This document shows, in pieces, positions 9,014-18,369 of a stretch of DNA of 64,000 nt. Made by a program: the position numbers and the translations under genes. The notes beneath the pieces are model-generated. The model saw nothing but the letters and a program-made list of their open reading frames with translations, was not told where the DNA came from and ran no database searches. This DNA is from Methyloversatilis discipulorum (lineage in GTDB: Bacteria > Pseudomonadota > Gammaproteobacteria > Burkholderiales > Rhodocyclaceae). Location: contig NZ_AZUP01000001.1 in assembly GCF_000527135.1 (NCBI RefSeq), forward strand, positions 3,224,001 through 3,288,000, read 5' to 3'. Numbering within the stretch: position 1 is the stretch's first letter; every line of letters starts with the position of its first letter.

Positions 9014-10547
9014 TGTCCGCCATCTGGTTCTGGTGCTCGGCGACCAGCTCGATCACGCGTCGGCCGCCTTCGAAGGCTTCGATCCGGCCCGCGATCGCGT
9101 GCTGATGATCGAGGCGGCGGGCGAATCGACCCATGTCTGGAGCCACAAGGCGCGCAGCGCGCTCTTCCTGTCGGCCATGCGCCACTTCGCCGACGGGCTG
9201 CGCGGCCGCGGCTGGACGGTCGATTACCGCGCGCTGGGCGACGGTGACAGCGAGGATCTGGTCGACATCCTTGCCGCCCGGCTGCGCCGCTACGCGCCGC
9301 GCAAGGTGGTGCTGGTCGAGCCGGGCGAATGGCGGCTGGAACAGGCCATCCGCGCGCTGTGCGAACGCGAGCGGGTGGTGCTCGACCAGCGCGATGACCT
9401 GCATTTCATGATCTCCCGCGCCGGCTTCGCCGACTGGGCGAAGAAGTACCGGCAGCTGCGCATGGAGTTCTTCTACCGCATGATGCGCGAACGCCACGGC
9501 GTGCTGATGGAAGGCGGCGAGCCGGCGGGCGGCCGCTGGAACTTCGACGCCGACAACCGCAGCGGCTTCGGCCGCAAGGGGCCCGGGCTGGTGCCGCCGC
9601 CGCTGCGCTTCGAGCCCGACGCGATCACCCGCGAGGTGATCGCCGAGGTCGAGGCGCGTTTCGCCGGTCATCCCGGCTCGACCGACGCCTTCGACTGGCC
9701 GGTCACGCGCGAACAGGCGCTGGCCGCGCTGTCGGACTTCGTCGAGCACCGGCTCGAACTGTTCGGCCACCACCAGGACGCGATGTGGACCGGCCAGCCC
9801 TGGCTTTGGCACGCGCGGATCAGCGCGGCGATGAATCTGAAGCTGCTGTCGCCGCGCGAAGTGATCGCCGCCGCGGTGGCCGCCTGGCGCGAGCGCGGCC
9901 TGCCGCTGCAGTCGGTCGAGGGCTTCGTGCGCCAGGTGATCGGCTGGCGCGAATTCATCCGCGGCATGTACTGGCTGGACATGCCGCGCCTGCGCGACGC
10001 CAATCACTACGGCCACGCCCGCGCGCTGCCGCGCTGGTACTGGACCGGCGACACCGGCATGAACTGCATGCGCGCCGCCATCGGCCAGACGCTGCGCCAC
10101 GGCTACGCCCACCACATCCAGCGCCTGATGGTGACCGGCCAGTTCGCGCTGCTGGCGGAGATTGCCCCGCGGCAGGTCGAGGACTGGTATCTGGCGGTCT
10201 ATGTCGACGCGGTCGAGTGGGTGGAACTGCCGAACGTGGCCGGCATGGCGCTGTACGCCGATGGCGGCCGCTTCACCAGCAAGCCCTACGTTGCCAGCGG
10301 TGCCTACATCCAGCGCATGAGCAACTACTGCGACGGTTGCCGCTACAGCCCGTCGGCGCGCAGCGGTGAGGCGGCCTGTCCGGTGACCGTGCTGTACTGG
10401 CATTTCCTCGACCGCCACGAGGCCGAATTCGCCGCCAACCCGCGCACCGCACTGATGGCGAAGAATCTGCAGAAGCTCGCGCCGGCCGAGCGGGCGGCGA
10501 TAGGCGAGCGCGCCCGGCAGATGCTGGAGAAGCTCGACGATCTGTGA
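9006..10547 (+). CDS. Iron-sulfur bacterial cryptochrome/(6-4) photolyase (PhrB class)
   Basis: A 513-residue flavoprotein of the FeS-BCP class, which repairs UV (6-4) photoproducts using FAD and a ribityl-lumazine antenna and carries a [4Fe-4S] cluster. Four cysteines at 354, 442, 445 and 458 sit with the same spacing as the cluster ligands of Agrobacterium PhrB (350, 438, 441, 454). The start LVLVLGDQLDH is typical. FAD-binding segments (WHARISAAMN, GYAHHIQRLM, NVAGMALYADGG) are intact. It is translationally coupled to the DUF2256 gene. Confidence 0.92.
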   Translation: MTDVRHLVLVLGDQLDHASAAFEGFDPARDRVLMIEAAGESTHVWSHKARSALFLSAMRHFADGLRGRGWTVDYRALGDGDSEDLVDILAARLRRYAPRKVVLVEPGEWRLEQAIRALCERERVVLDQRDDLHFMISRAGFADWAKKYRQLRMEFFYRMMRERHGVLMEGGEPAGGRWNFDADNRSGFGRKGPGLVPPPLRFEPDAITREVIAEVEARFAGHPGSTDAFDWPVTREQALAALSDFVEHRLELFGHHQDAMWTGQPWLWHARISAAMNLKLLSPREVIAAAVAAWRERGLPLQSVEGFVRQVIGWREFIRGMYWLDMPRLRDANHYGHARALPRWYWTGDTGMNCMRAAIGQTLRHGYAHHIQRLMVTGQFALLAEIAPRQVEDWYLAVYVDAVEWVELPNVAGMALYADGGRFTSKPYVASGAYIQRMSNYCDGCRYSPSARSGEAACPVTVLYWHFLDRHEAEFAANPRTALMAKNLQKLAPAERAAIGERARQMLEKLDDL

Positions 10548-10872
10548 GCATGCGGCTGACAGGTCCTTCCCGCTAGGAACAGGAGTGCTCCCGGTCACGG
10601 CTCGGAGCAGGTTTCTTGCCGGACGCGCCGATCTGGCAGGGTCGGGGTTGCGTGGGAGCGAGCTTGCTCGCGATGACAACCTTGATCGGAGTTCGAGGCC
10701 CGCGGAAGCCGCATCGCGACCAGAGGTCGCTCCCACAGAAGCGCTCCATGCCGCCGTCGGGCCCGATTCCAGGGTGCAGGTCTCTCCGCCGCCAGGCTGT
10801 TACATCCCCTTTCCAAGCGAATTTGCTGCCCTGCGCAAAGCCGGGGGCGCGGGTCGGGTAAAATCCCGCGCC
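10548..10872. other. Intergenic region with a REP doublet
   Basis: This 325-base gap between the photolyase and tol genes has no credible gene. Its main content is the inverted REP pair annotated separately. The tol operon promoter must lie in its right part or further upstream, but no clear -35/-10 pair was identified. Confidence 0.6.
10652..10736. repeat. REPIN-like pair of inverted REP elements
   Basis: Two related 24-25-base units face each other: 10652-10675 begins GTGGGAGCGAGC and ends TCGCGATG; 10712-10736 is the reverse complement of a unit beginning GTGGGAGCGACC and ending TCGCGATG. Each is itself an imperfect palindrome, and together they would fold into a long hairpin. This is the architecture of REP doublets mobilised by RAYT (TnpA-REP) transposases. 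No RAYT gene is in the window. Confidence 0.75.
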
Positions 10873-11319
10873 ATGACTTCACCAGCGCAGCACGTTGCCG
10901 GCTTTTCGTGGCCGGTACGCGTCTACTACGAAGATACCGACAGCTTCGGCGTGGTGTACTACGCGAACTACTTCCGCTTTCTCGAACGAGCGCGCACCGA
11001 ATGGCTGCGCGCGCTCGGTTTCGACCAGGTCGAAATGGCGGCCCAGGGCGTCGGCTTCGTCGTGCGTTCGGTGCAGGGCGAATACCTGAAACCGGCCCGC
11101 TTCAACGACATGCTCGAAGTACGCAGCCACATCGCGTCGACCACCCGTGCCGCGGTCGATTTCGTGCAGCGCCTCTACCGCGGCGACGAACTGCTGTTCG
11201 ACGGCACGGTCCGTGTGGTGTCGATCGACATGGCGAAGAACCGTCCGGTATCGCTGCCCGCGGCGCTGCGTGAGCGTCTGCTTCCTTCCATCCAGCCTTC
11301 CGCCTCCACCCTCACATGA
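10873..11319 (+). CDS. ybgC: Tol-Pal-associated acyl-CoA thioesterase YbgC
   Basis: A 148-residue hotdog-fold thioesterase with the active-site stretch [24 protein letters not shown], whose Asp is catalytic. It hydrolyses acyl-CoA or acyl-ACP thioesters and is the conserved first gene of the tol-pal cluster. ATG 10873 gives the usual family length; the longer frame upstream is an artefact. Its stop overlaps the tolQ start. Confidence 0.93.
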   Translation: MTSPAQHVAGFSWPVRVYYEDTDSFGVVYYANYFRFLERARTEWLRALGFDQVEMAAQGVGFVVRSVQGEYLKPARFNDMLEVRSHIASTTRAAVDFVQRLYRGDELLFDGTVRVVSIDMAKNRPVSLPAALRERLLPSIQPSASTLT

Positions 11320-11993
11320 ATCTTTCCGAAGACCTCTCGATCATTTCGCTCGTGATGCACGCCAGTCTGCTGGTCAAGCTGGTGATGGCGCTGCTGGTCG
11401 GCATTTCCTTCATGAGCTGGTACTGGATCTTCCGCAAGTCCTTCGCCATCCGCGCGGCCCGCCTCAGTTCGGACAAGTTCGAGCTTGAGTTCTGGTCCGG
11501 TGGCGACCTCAATGCGCTGTTCCAGAGCGCGGCCAACGACCGCCACAACGCTGGCGGCATGGAGCGCATCTTCGAGGCGGGTTACCGCGAATTCACCAAG
11601 CTGCGCGGGCGGCAGAACATCGACACCGCCACGGCCGTGGACGGCGCCCGGCGCGCGATGCGCGCCACCTACCAGCGCGAGCTGGACGAGCTGGAATCGC
11701 ACACCGCCTTCCTCGCCTCGACCGGTTCGGTCAGCCCCTACATCGGTCTGTTCGGCACCGTGTGGGGGATCATGAATGCCTTCCGCGGCCTGTCCAACGT
11801 CGGTCAGGCCACGCTGGCCCAGGTGGCGCCGGGCATCGCCGAAGCGCTGGTCGCGACCGCGATCGGCCTGTTCGCCGCCATTCCCGCGGTGGTCGCCTAC
11901 AACCGCTTCGCGCACGACATCGACCGCATTTCCATCCGCTGGGAGAGCTTCATGGAAGAGTTCTCCAACATCCTGCAGCGTCAGGCCCGGTAA
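11316..11993 (+). CDS. tolQ: Tol-Pal proton-channel subunit TolQ
   Basis: A 225-residue inner-membrane protein of the ExbB/TolQ/MotA family. The first membrane helix is near residues 15-38; the second and third lie in the [20 protein letters not shown] and [17 protein letters not shown] segments. With TolR it forms the motor that uses the proton gradient to drive TolA and outer-membrane constriction at division. It overlaps ybgC by four bases. Confidence 0.96.
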   Translation: MNLSEDLSIISLVMHASLLVKLVMALLVGISFMSWYWIFRKSFAIRAARLSSDKFELEFWSGGDLNALFQSAANDRHNAGGMERIFEAGYREFTKLRGRQNIDTATAVDGARRAMRATYQRELDELESHTAFLASTGSVSPYIGLFGTVWGIMNAFRGLSNVGQATLAQVAPGIAEALVATAIGLFAAIPAVVAYNRFAHDIDRISIRWESFMEEFSNILQRQAR

Positions 11994-11999
11994 GCCGCG

Positions 12000-12428
12000 A
12001 TGAGAAGACAGCGCCGCATGATGAACCAGATCAACGTCGTGCCTTACATCGACGTGATGCTGGTGCTGCTCGTCATCTTCATGGTCGCGCCGCAGGCCAC
12101 GCCGACTGGCAGCATCGAACTGCCCAGCGTCGGCCAGGCCTCGCAGACGCCGGCGCAGCCGATTGAGGTGATGGTCAAGGCGGACGGCAAGCTCGCGCTG
12201 CGCGACCGCGACAAGGGTGGCAAGGAAGAGGCGGTCACGCGCGATACGCTGGTGAGCCGCCTGCGCGACATGCAGGGTGGCGACGCCAGTCGCGCGCTGG
12301 TCGTGGCCGGCGACAAGGCGGTGCGCTACGAGGAAATCCTGCGCGTAATGGATACGCTGCAGGGCAATGGTTTCACCCGCATCGGCCTGTTGGTGCAGAC
12401 CGGGCAGAACGCGAAACCGGCCCGCTGA
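12000..12428 (+). CDS. tolR: Tol-Pal subunit TolR
   Basis: A 142-residue single-span inner-membrane protein. NQINVVPYIDVMLVLLVIFMV contains the membrane helix with the proton-conducting Asp, followed by a periplasmic ExbD/TolR domain. It works with TolQ as the stator. The stop overlaps the tolA start. MMNQ two codons into the alternative start is possible, but the longer ATG at 12000 fits the spacing after tolQ. Confidence 0.95.
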   Translation: MRRQRRMMNQINVVPYIDVMLVLLVIFMVAPQATPTGSIELPSVGQASQTPAQPIEVMVKADGKLALRDRDKGGKEEAVTRDTLVSRLRDMQGGDASRALVVAGDKAVRYEEILRVMDTLQGNGFTRIGLLVQTGQNAKPAR

Positions 12429-13264
12429 TGCGTGATTTCGCCCTGAACCGTCCGCAGCCCGGCAAGTGGCAGTCGGCCGCATTGGCCGCCGGCATGCACC
12501 TGCTGCTCGGTCTGTTCCTGTTCTACAGCGTGCGCTGGCAGACCAGCCAGCCGGCTGCGGTGCAGGTCGAACTGGTGGGCAGCCTGCCGCCGATCGAGGC
12601 ACCCGTGCGTCCGCCCCCGCCGCCGCCGGAACCGGTGGTCGAGAAGCAGCCGGAGCCGGTGGTGGAACCGCCCCCGCCTCCGCCGCCGCCCAAGCCGGAC
12701 ATTGCGATCAAGGAGCCGCCGAAACCGAAGACGCCGCCCAAGGTCGAGCCGAAACCTGTGCCCAAGCCGGTGGAAAAGAAACCGGAACCCAAGCCCGAGC
12801 CCAAGGTCGAGAAGAAACCGGAGCCCAAGGTGCCGCCCAAGCCGGACAACCGGCTGGAGCAGGAGCTGCAGGACAAGCTGCTGAAGGAATCGCTGGCGCG
12901 CGAAAGCGCCGACCAGATGCGCCGCCAGGCCGCGCAGGAAGCCGATCTGATGGCCAAGCTGGCAGCCGACGGCGCGCGCAGCAAGGCGCGCGAAACCTGG
13001 GCCGGCCGCATCAGCGCCAAGGTGAAGCCCAACGTGGTGGTGCCGCCCGGCGTGTCCGGCAATCCGGAAGCGGTGGTGGCGATTTCGCTGCTGCCCGACG
13101 GTTCGGTGGTCGGCGAGCCCAGATTGAGACAGTCGACCGGCAATGCGGCACTGGATGCGGCGATACTGCGCGCCATCGTGAAGTCGTCGCCCTTGCCCAA
13201 GCCGGAAGACCCGGCCGTATTCGAGCGCAACCTGGAACTGAAATTCCGGCCGTTGGCCGAGTGA
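12428..13264 (+). CDS. tolA: Cell-envelope integrity protein TolA
   Basis: A 278-residue protein: a short cytoplasmic tail, a membrane helix near 17-35, a long proline/lysine/glutamate-rich periplasmic spacer (about 55-140), and a TonB/TolA C-terminal domain (about 185-278, including GNPEAVVAISLLPDGSV). It links the TolQR motor to TolB and Pal across the periplasm. The low-complexity PPK/PEP spacer is normal for betaproteobacterial TolA. Confidence 0.93.
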   Translation: MRDFALNRPQPGKWQSAALAAGMHLLLGLFLFYSVRWQTSQPAAVQVELVGSLPPIEAPVRPPPPPPEPVVEKQPEPVVEPPPPPPPPKPDIAIKEPPKPKTPPKVEPKPVPKPVEKKPEPKPEPKVEKKPEPKVPPKPDNRLEQELQDKLLKESLARESADQMRRQAAQEADLMAKLAADGARSKARETWAGRISAKVKPNVVVPPGVSGNPEAVVAISLLPDGSVVGEPRLRQSTGNAALDAAILRAIVKSSPLPKPEDPAVFERNLELKFRPLAE

Positions 13265-13298
13265 CCGGCGCCTGCAGACACTTTACGGAAAGGATCCG

Positions 13299-14573
13299 AT
13301 GATCAAGCTCTTCAGACTGATGGCCGCCGCGCTGCTGTTCGCCGCGCAGTTGGCCCACGCCCAGCTCACGGTCGAAATCACCGGTGCCGGTGCCAACCGC
13401 ATTCCGATCGCCATCGCCAATTTCGCCGGCGAGGGCCTGCTGCCGCAGGCGCTGGTCGGCGTCGTGCGCGCCGACCTGGAGCGCAGCGGTCTGTTCAAGC
13501 TGGTCGACCCGGGCTCGAGCCCGGTGCACCAGGACGCCGCCGTCGACCTCAACCAGTGGAAGGAACGCGGTGCCGACGCGCTGGCGCTGGCCAGCATCCT
13601 GCCGGTGCCGGGCGGTCGCTACGAAGTGCGCATGCGCCTCTATGACATCGCGCGCCAGGGCAAACCGGACGGCATGATTTTCGTGTTCGCGCCGGCTACC
13701 GTGCGGGAAACCGGCCATCGCATCGCCGACTTCATCTACGAGAAGATGACCGGCGAGCGCGGCGTATTCAACACGCAGATTGCCTACGTGGTGAAGAAGG
13801 GCACACGCTTCGAACTGACCATCGACGACGCCGACGGGCAGAACCCGCGCATCGCGCTGCGTTCGGCCGACCCCATCATCTCGCCGACCTGGTCGCCGGA
13901 CGGCACGCGCCTCGCCTATGTGTCCTTCGAGGCGAAGAAGCCCATCATCTACGTGCATTCGCTGACCACGACCTCGCGCTCGGTGGTGGCCAACTTCAAA
14001 GGCTCGAATTCGGCGCCCGCCTGGGCACCGGACGGCAAGCGTCTGGCCGTCGTGCTGACCAAGGATGGCTCGTCGCAGATCTACACGATCAACGCCGACG
14101 GCAGCGGCCTGACGCGCGTGGCCGGTTCCAGCTCGATCGACACCGAACCGCAGTTTTCGCCCGATGGCCAGTACATCTACTTCACGTCCGACCGCGGCGG
14201 CAGCCCGCAGATCTATCGCGTGCCGGCCAGCGGCGGCAACGCCGAGCGCATCACCTTCGAAGGCAGCTACAACGTGACGCCGCGCCTGTCGCCGGACGGC
14301 AAGACGCTGGCCTACGTGTCGCGCAATGGCGGCCGCTTCCAGATCACGGCAATGGATCTGGCGACGCGGCAGACGCAGATCCTGACCGACTCGTCGCGCG
14401 ACGAGTCGCCGTCCTTCGCGCCGAACGGCCGGATGATCCTGTACGCCTCCGAGATTGGCGGACGCGGCGTGCTGTCGGCGGTGTCGGCCGACGGCCGCGT
14501 CAAGCAGAAACTGTCCGGGCAGGCTGGCGGCGATGTCCGCGAGCCGGCCTGGGGCCCGTTCAACAAACCGTAA
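13299..14573 (+). CDS. tolB: Tol-Pal beta-propeller protein TolB
   Basis: A 424-residue periplasmic protein with a cleavable signal peptide (1 to about 22, ending AHAQ). The N-terminal TolB domain is followed by a six-bladed WD40-like PD40 propeller with repeated SPDG motifs (TWSPDGTRLAYVS, AWAPDGKRLAVVL, QFSPDGQYIYFTS, RLSPDGKTLAYVS). It binds Pal and TolA. Good spacing of GGAAAGGATC precedes ATG 13299. Confidence 0.96.
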   Translation: MIKLFRLMAAALLFAAQLAHAQLTVEITGAGANRIPIAIANFAGEGLLPQALVGVVRADLERSGLFKLVDPGSSPVHQDAAVDLNQWKERGADALALASILPVPGGRYEVRMRLYDIARQGKPDGMIFVFAPATVRETGHRIADFIYEKMTGERGVFNTQIAYVVKKGTRFELTIDDADGQNPRIALRSADPIISPTWSPDGTRLAYVSFEAKKPIIYVHSLTTTSRSVVANFKGSNSAPAWAPDGKRLAVVLTKDGSSQIYTINADGSGLTRVAGSSSIDTEPQFSPDGQYIYFTSDRGGSPQIYRVPASGGNAERITFEGSYNVTPRLSPDGKTLAYVSRNGGRFQITAMDLATRQTQILTDSSRDESPSFAPNGRMILYASEIGGRGVLSAVSADGRVKQKLSGQAGGDVREPAWGPFNKP

Positions 14574-14620
14574 GTACCGTCACAACCCCACGCAGTAGCG
14601 AAACCAGAGAGGCCAACACC

Positions 14621-15181
14621 ATGCGCACCCATACCAAGCTTTCCATCGCAGCCCTGACGCTGGCCGTGCTGGCCGGCTGCTCGTCCACCGGTCCGGAGCA
14701 ACCCGCCGCGCCGACCGAGGACAAGTCCCCGACCGCACCGACCGGCCCCACCGTTTCGCCGGTCACGCCGCCGTCGGTCGACGGCAAGAAGATGACCGCC
14801 GAAGAGGCGCTGCTCGCCCAGCTGAAGGACCCGAACAGCCCGCTGTCCAAGCGCATCATCTACTTCGACTACGACAGCTACGTCATCAAGGACAGCTACG
14901 CCAGCCTGATTTCGGCGCACGCCAAGTTCCTGACCGCCAACCCGAAGTTCAAGATGCTCATCCAGGGCAACACCGACGAGCGTGGTTCACGCGAATACAA
15001 CCTGGCGCTGGGCCAGAAGCGTGCCGAAGCGGTCAAGCGCGCGCTGATGCTGCTGGGCGTTCAGGAAGCGCAGCTGGAGTCGGTCAGCCTGGGCGAAGAG
15101 AAGCCGCGCATGGTGGGCAGCGACGAAGCGTCGTACGCCGAGAACCGTCGTTCGGAAATGCTCTACTCGGGTGAGTTCTGA
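14621..15181 (+). CDS. pal: Peptidoglycan-associated lipoprotein Pal
   Basis: A 186-residue outer-membrane lipoprotein with lipobox LAGC (Cys about 20), a proline-rich linker and a C-terminal OmpA-like peptidoglycan-binding domain (IYFDYDSYVIK..., GNTDERGSREYNLALGQKRA). It anchors the outer membrane to the cell wall and is moved to the septum by TolQRAB. Its stop overlaps the cpoB start. Confidence 0.96.
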   Translation: MRTHTKLSIAALTLAVLAGCSSTGPEQPAAPTEDKSPTAPTGPTVSPVTPPSVDGKKMTAEEALLAQLKDPNSPLSKRIIYFDYDSYVIKDSYASLISAHAKFLTANPKFKMLIQGNTDERGSREYNLALGQKRAEAVKRALMLLGVQEAQLESVSLGEEKPRMVGSDEASYAENRRSEMLYSGEF

Positions 15182-15933
15182 TGCAGGCCCGCAACGGGGT
15201 CGCGGCGGCGCTCGCCGCGCTGTTCATCGTCGCGGCTCCGGCGCGGGCCGCGCTGTTCGATGACGAGATCGCGCGCCAGCGCATCGAGGACCTGCGCGCC
15301 GATACCAAGGCGCGCATCGGCAAGCTCGAAACGCAGCTCGAACAGTCGCAGCGCACGCAACTCGATCTGAGCAACCAGATCGAGACGCTGCGCGGCGAAA
15401 TCGCCAAGCTGCGCGGCCAGGTCGAGGTGCTCACCTACGAGCTGGAGGCGTCCACCAAGCGGCAGAAGGACTTCTACCTCGATCTCGACACCCGACTGCG
15501 CGCGCTGGAAACCAAGCCGGTCGCCGCAGCCGAGCCCGAGGTCGATCCGGCCGCCGAGCCGCGCGACTACGAGGCGGCGCTGAACCTGCTCAAGGGCGGC
15601 AAGTACGCCGAGGCGCAGCTGGCGTTCGAAGCCTTCATCAAGAGCTGGCCGAAGAGCAGCTTCCAGCCGGCTGCCCACTACTGGGCCGCCAGCGCCGCCT
15701 TCCAGACCAAGGCCTACTCGCGTGCCGCAGAGCTTTATCAGCAGGTGCATGCGCAGTGGCCGGCCGACGTGCGGGCGCCGGAAGCGCTGATCGGACTGGC
15801 CAACACGCAGCAGATCCAGGGTGACGCCAAGGGCGCGAAGAAGACGCTGGACATGGTGATCGCCCAGTATCCGGGCACGCCATCGGCCGACGTGGCGCGC
15901 CAGCGCATCAAGCAGGCAGCGCAGAAGAAGTGA
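15181..15933 (+). CDS. cpoB: Cell division coordinator CpoB (YbgF)
   Basis: A 250-residue periplasmic protein: a signal peptide (to about 22), an N-terminal trimerising coiled coil (about 35-95), then tetratricopeptide repeats (about 118-245; [32 protein letters not shown] helices). It couples Tol-Pal constriction to septal peptidoglycan synthesis by PBP1B. It is the last gene of the conserved Tol-Pal block. Confidence 0.93.
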   Translation: MQARNGVAAALAALFIVAAPARAALFDDEIARQRIEDLRADTKARIGKLETQLEQSQRTQLDLSNQIETLRGEIAKLRGQVEVLTYELEASTKRQKDFYLDLDTRLRALETKPVAAAEPEVDPAAEPRDYEAALNLLKGGKYAEAQLAFEAFIKSWPKSSFQPAAHYWAASAAFQTKAYSRAAELYQQVHAQWPADVRAPEALIGLANTQQIQGDAKGAKKTLDMVIAQYPGTPSADVARQRIKQAAQKK

Positions 15934-16622
15934 GCGGGCAGGGTGCGGGCGGCAGGGCCGCAGTCGTTCTGCTGTCCGGCGGTCTGGATTCGGCCACCGT
16001 GCTGGCGATGGCGCGTGCGCAGGGGCTGCACTGCTACTGCCTGTCGCTCGACTACGGCCAGCGTCACCGGGCCGAGCTGGTGGCGGCCGAGCGCGTCGCC
16101 AAGGCGCTCGGTGCGGCCGGCCATCGCACCATTGCGCTCGACCTGCGTGCCTTCGGCGGCTCGGCGCTGACCGACAGCGCGATCGAGGTGCCGACCGGCG
16201 GCGTGGCGCCGGGCATACCGGTCACCTACGTGCCGGCGCGCAACACCATCATGCTGTCGCTGGCGCTCGCCTGGGCCGAAGTGCTTGGCGCGCAGGACAT
16301 CTTCTGCGGCGTCAATGCGGTGGACTACTCCGGCTATCCCGACTGCCGCCCGGAGTACATCAAGGCTTTCGAGGCGATGGCCAACCTGGCGACCAAGGCA
16401 GCGGTCGAGGGCGCGCGGCTCACCGTGCACGCGCCGCTGATCAGCCTCACCAAGGCGGGTATCATCCGTGCCGGCGCGCAGCTCGGCGTCGATTACGCGC
16501 TGACCGTGTCCTGCTACCAGGCCGACGACGAAGGCCGCGCCTGCGGTGTGTGCGACTCCTGCCGCTTGCGGCGCGAGGGATTCGCGGCAGCCGGGGTGGC
16601 GGACCCGACGCGCTACCGCTGA
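15930..16622 (+). CDS. queC: 7-cyano-7-deazaguanine synthase QueC
   Basis: A 230-residue ATP-dependent enzyme converting 7-carboxy-7-deazaguanine to preQ0 in queuosine biosynthesis. The PP-loop is LSGGLDSAT; the C-terminal zinc site uses the cysteines of the SCYQ...[10 protein letters not shown] cluster. It starts at GTG 15930, overlapping the cpoB stop, so it is coupled to the tol operon, an arrangement found in many proteobacteria. Confidence 0.95.
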   Translation: MSGQGAGGRAAVVLLSGGLDSATVLAMARAQGLHCYCLSLDYGQRHRAELVAAERVAKALGAAGHRTIALDLRAFGGSALTDSAIEVPTGGVAPGIPVTYVPARNTIMLSLALAWAEVLGAQDIFCGVNAVDYSGYPDCRPEYIKAFEAMANLATKAAVEGARLTVHAPLISLTKAGIIRAGAQLGVDYALTVSCYQADDEGRACGVCDSCRLRREGFAAAGVADPTRYR

Positions 16623-16668
16623 ACCGTCGTCCCGCATTCCGGGGCGGCGTTACCGCTCCGGAACGACG

Positions 16669-17784
16669 ATGGAACTGAACATCCACACCGAAACACTGGC
16701 AGCCGTGTTCGCGCTGTCTGTCGCGCTGGGCGCGCTCACCTCGCGCACCGGCTTCTGCACCATGGGTGCGGTGTCCGACTGGATCAATATCGGCGACCTC
16801 GGCCGCATGCGCTCGTGGATGCTGGCGATTGCCACGGCGATGGCCGGCCTGGTCGGGCTCGAATCGGCCGGCGTGGTCGACCTCAGCACCACCTATCCGC
16901 CCTACCGCACGCCGCAGCTCGCCTGGCTGCGCTACATCGTCGGTGGCCTGATGTTCGGCGTCGGCATGACGCTGGCCAGCGGCTGTGGCAACAAGACCCT
17001 GGTGCGCATTGGCGGCGGCAACCTGAAGTCGCTGTTCGTGCTGGCGGTCGGCGCCGTGTTCGCCTACCTGATGATCTTCACCGACTTCTACGCCAGCGCC
17101 TTCGGCTGGATGAACGACTGGACGCTGTCGCTTGACGCCCGCGGCATCGACTCGCAGGCGCTCGGTTCCGTCGTCGCCGGTGCAGTCGGCGGCGACGCCG
17201 CCACGCTGAATCGTGCCCTGGCCTGGATCATCGCCGCTGCGTTGGCCGTGTGGGCTTTCGCCTCGGCCGATTTCCGCCGCAACATCGACCACGTGGCCGG
17301 CGGCATCGGCTTCGGTCTGGCGGTGCTGGCCGGCTGGTGGCTGACCGCCGGCCCGCGCGCCGCGGCGTGGAAGGAGTGGGCCGAATTCGCCGACGTCGTG
17401 CCGAGCCGGGTCGAGGCGCAGTCCTACACCTTCGTCGGCCCGATGGCCGACGGTGCGCGCTGGCTGCTCGATCCGACCAATACCGCGCTGCTCAATTTCG
17501 GCCTGATGGCGCTGGCCGGTGTCGTTGTCGGCGCCTTCATCCATGCCCTTGCCAGCGGAAAATTCCGCGTCGAGTGGTTCCGCGGCACCGCCGACGTCGT
17601 GCGTCACGGCATCGGCGGCGCGCTGATGGCCATCGGCGGCGTGCTCGCTTCCGGCTGCAGCATCGGTCAGGGCATCACCGGCGTATCGACGCTGGCGCTG
17701 GGTTCGGCCATTGCGCTGCTCGCCATCATCGCCGGCTCGGCGCTGACCATGAAGGCGACCATGTGGTGGCTGATGCGCGACTGA
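16669..17784 (+). CDS. YeeE/YedE-family sulfur-compound transporter
   Basis: A 371-residue polytopic membrane protein with the two-half TsuA/YedE fold. Each half has conserved cysteine motifs: RTGFCTMG with SGCGNK in the first and SGCSIGQG in the second. The family imports thiosulfate (TsuA) or is linked to selenium metabolism (YedE); the substrate cannot be told from the sequence, and no tsuB, rhodanese or selenium genes are adjacent. The start at ATG 16669 removes an upstream extension that overlaps queC in another frame. Confidence 0.85.
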   Translation: MELNIHTETLAAVFALSVALGALTSRTGFCTMGAVSDWINIGDLGRMRSWMLAIATAMAGLVGLESAGVVDLSTTYPPYRTPQLAWLRYIVGGLMFGVGMTLASGCGNKTLVRIGGGNLKSLFVLAVGAVFAYLMIFTDFYASAFGWMNDWTLSLDARGIDSQALGSVVAGAVGGDAATLNRALAWIIAAALAVWAFASADFRRNIDHVAGGIGFGLAVLAGWWLTAGPRAAAWKEWAEFADVVPSRVEAQSYTFVGPMADGARWLLDPTNTALLNFGLMALAGVVVGAFIHALASGKFRVEWFRGTADVVRHGIGGALMAIGGVLASGCSIGQGITGVSTLALGSAIALLAIIAGSALTMKATMWWLMRD

Positions 17785-17865
17785 GCTGCGCGCGGCACCG
17801 GGCGGAAAATTCCGGGTTGACAGAGCCCTTTCGCTCACCTATAGTCCGCGGTCTTCGCAAGGCGA

Positions 17866-17941
17866 GGGTCGGTAGCTCAGTCGGTAGAGCAGCGGACTTT
17901 TAATCCGTTGGTCGCGAGTTCGAGTCTCGCCCGACCCACCA
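17866..17941 (+). tRNA. tRNA-Lys (anticodon TTT)
   Basis: The 76-base cloverleaf has acceptor arms GGGTCGG/CCGACCC, D-arm AGCTCAGTCGGTAGAGC, anticodon loop CTTTTAA with anticodon TTT, T-arm GTTCGAGTC, and an encoded CCA end. It is the first of two lysine tRNAs 36 bases apart. Confidence 0.97.
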
Positions 17942-17977
17942 CTCGGTGGGCCGAAGCAGTATGCGAAGCAGGTTTCC

Positions 17978-18053
17978 GGGTTGTTAGCTCAGTTGGTAGA
18001 GCAGCGGACTCTTAATCCGTAGGTCGAGTGTTCGAGCCACTCACAACCCACCA
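17978..18053 (+). tRNA. tRNA-Lys (anticodon CTT), island insertion site
   Basis: The 76-base cloverleaf has acceptor arms GGGTTGT/ACAACCC, loop CTCTTAA with anticodon CTT, T-arm GTTCGAGCC, and encoded CCA. Its last 46 bases are part of the 49-bp repeat found again at 46862-46910, so this gene is the integration target and its 3' end is now supplied by the island while remaining a complete tRNA. Confidence 0.97.
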
Positions 18054-18056
18054 GAT
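18008..18056 (+). repeat. attL: 49-bp direct repeat in tRNA-Lys(CTT)
   Basis: This perfect 49-bp match to 46862-46910 runs from the anticodon stem of tRNA-Lys(CTT) through CCA and three further bases (GAT). The sequence differs on both sides of the two copies. It is the left attachment site of the island, 314 bases before the integrase start. Confidence 0.95.
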
Positions 18057-18070
18057 TCAAGTAGTTGAAA

Positions 18071-18098
18071 ACAAAGGCCTTCTTCGGAAGGCCTTTGT
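18071..18098 (+). terminator. Hairpin terminator after tRNA-Lys(CTT), island copy
   Basis: A 12-bp perfect stem ACAAAGGCCTTC/GAAGGCCTTTGT with a TTCG tetraloop lies 18 bases after the tRNA. The T tract after it is short. A different hairpin occupies the same place after attR, as expected if the island carries its own terminator. Confidence 0.75.
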
Positions 18099-18369
18099 CG
18101 TTTACGTCCCCGGGACGTGCTCTGGTAGCAAAAATGGTAGCGATGTGCGCACGACGGTCATCCTGCCAGAACACCACCAGAATGCGTCCGGACAGACGAA
18201 AACGACCGCGCTGACGGGATAACTGCCGGGGCTACACCCCTTGTCACCAAACGACAAGGAGCTTTGCCCATGCGTCACACCCTGCGTTTTGCGCCCGGCC
18301 TGATGGCTACCTCGGCGCACCTCCCCTGCTGGCTTGCCGCGGTCCCCCTTTGCGCGAAGGGAGGCCGCC
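18099..18369. other. Integrase leader with possible arm-type sites
   Basis: No firm gene is seen. TGGTAGC occurs at 18123-18129 and 18135-18141, and once near attR at 46736-46742, so these may be integrase arm-binding sites. The part from 18253 to 18340 resembles a diverged segment at 22730-22812. It contains a short open frame at 18270 (MRHTLRFAPG...) that is too weak to call a gene. Confidence 0.45.

Noticed and set aside
8781..10736. A 651-residue minus-strand frame antisense to the photolyase
   Set aside because: Composition is the mirror of the photolyase codons, and all family motifs are on the plus strand.
17989..18177. Small minus-strand frame across tRNA-Lys
   Set aside because: It is antisense to the tRNA; such frames recur wherever this tRNA end occurs (also near attR) and are not genes.
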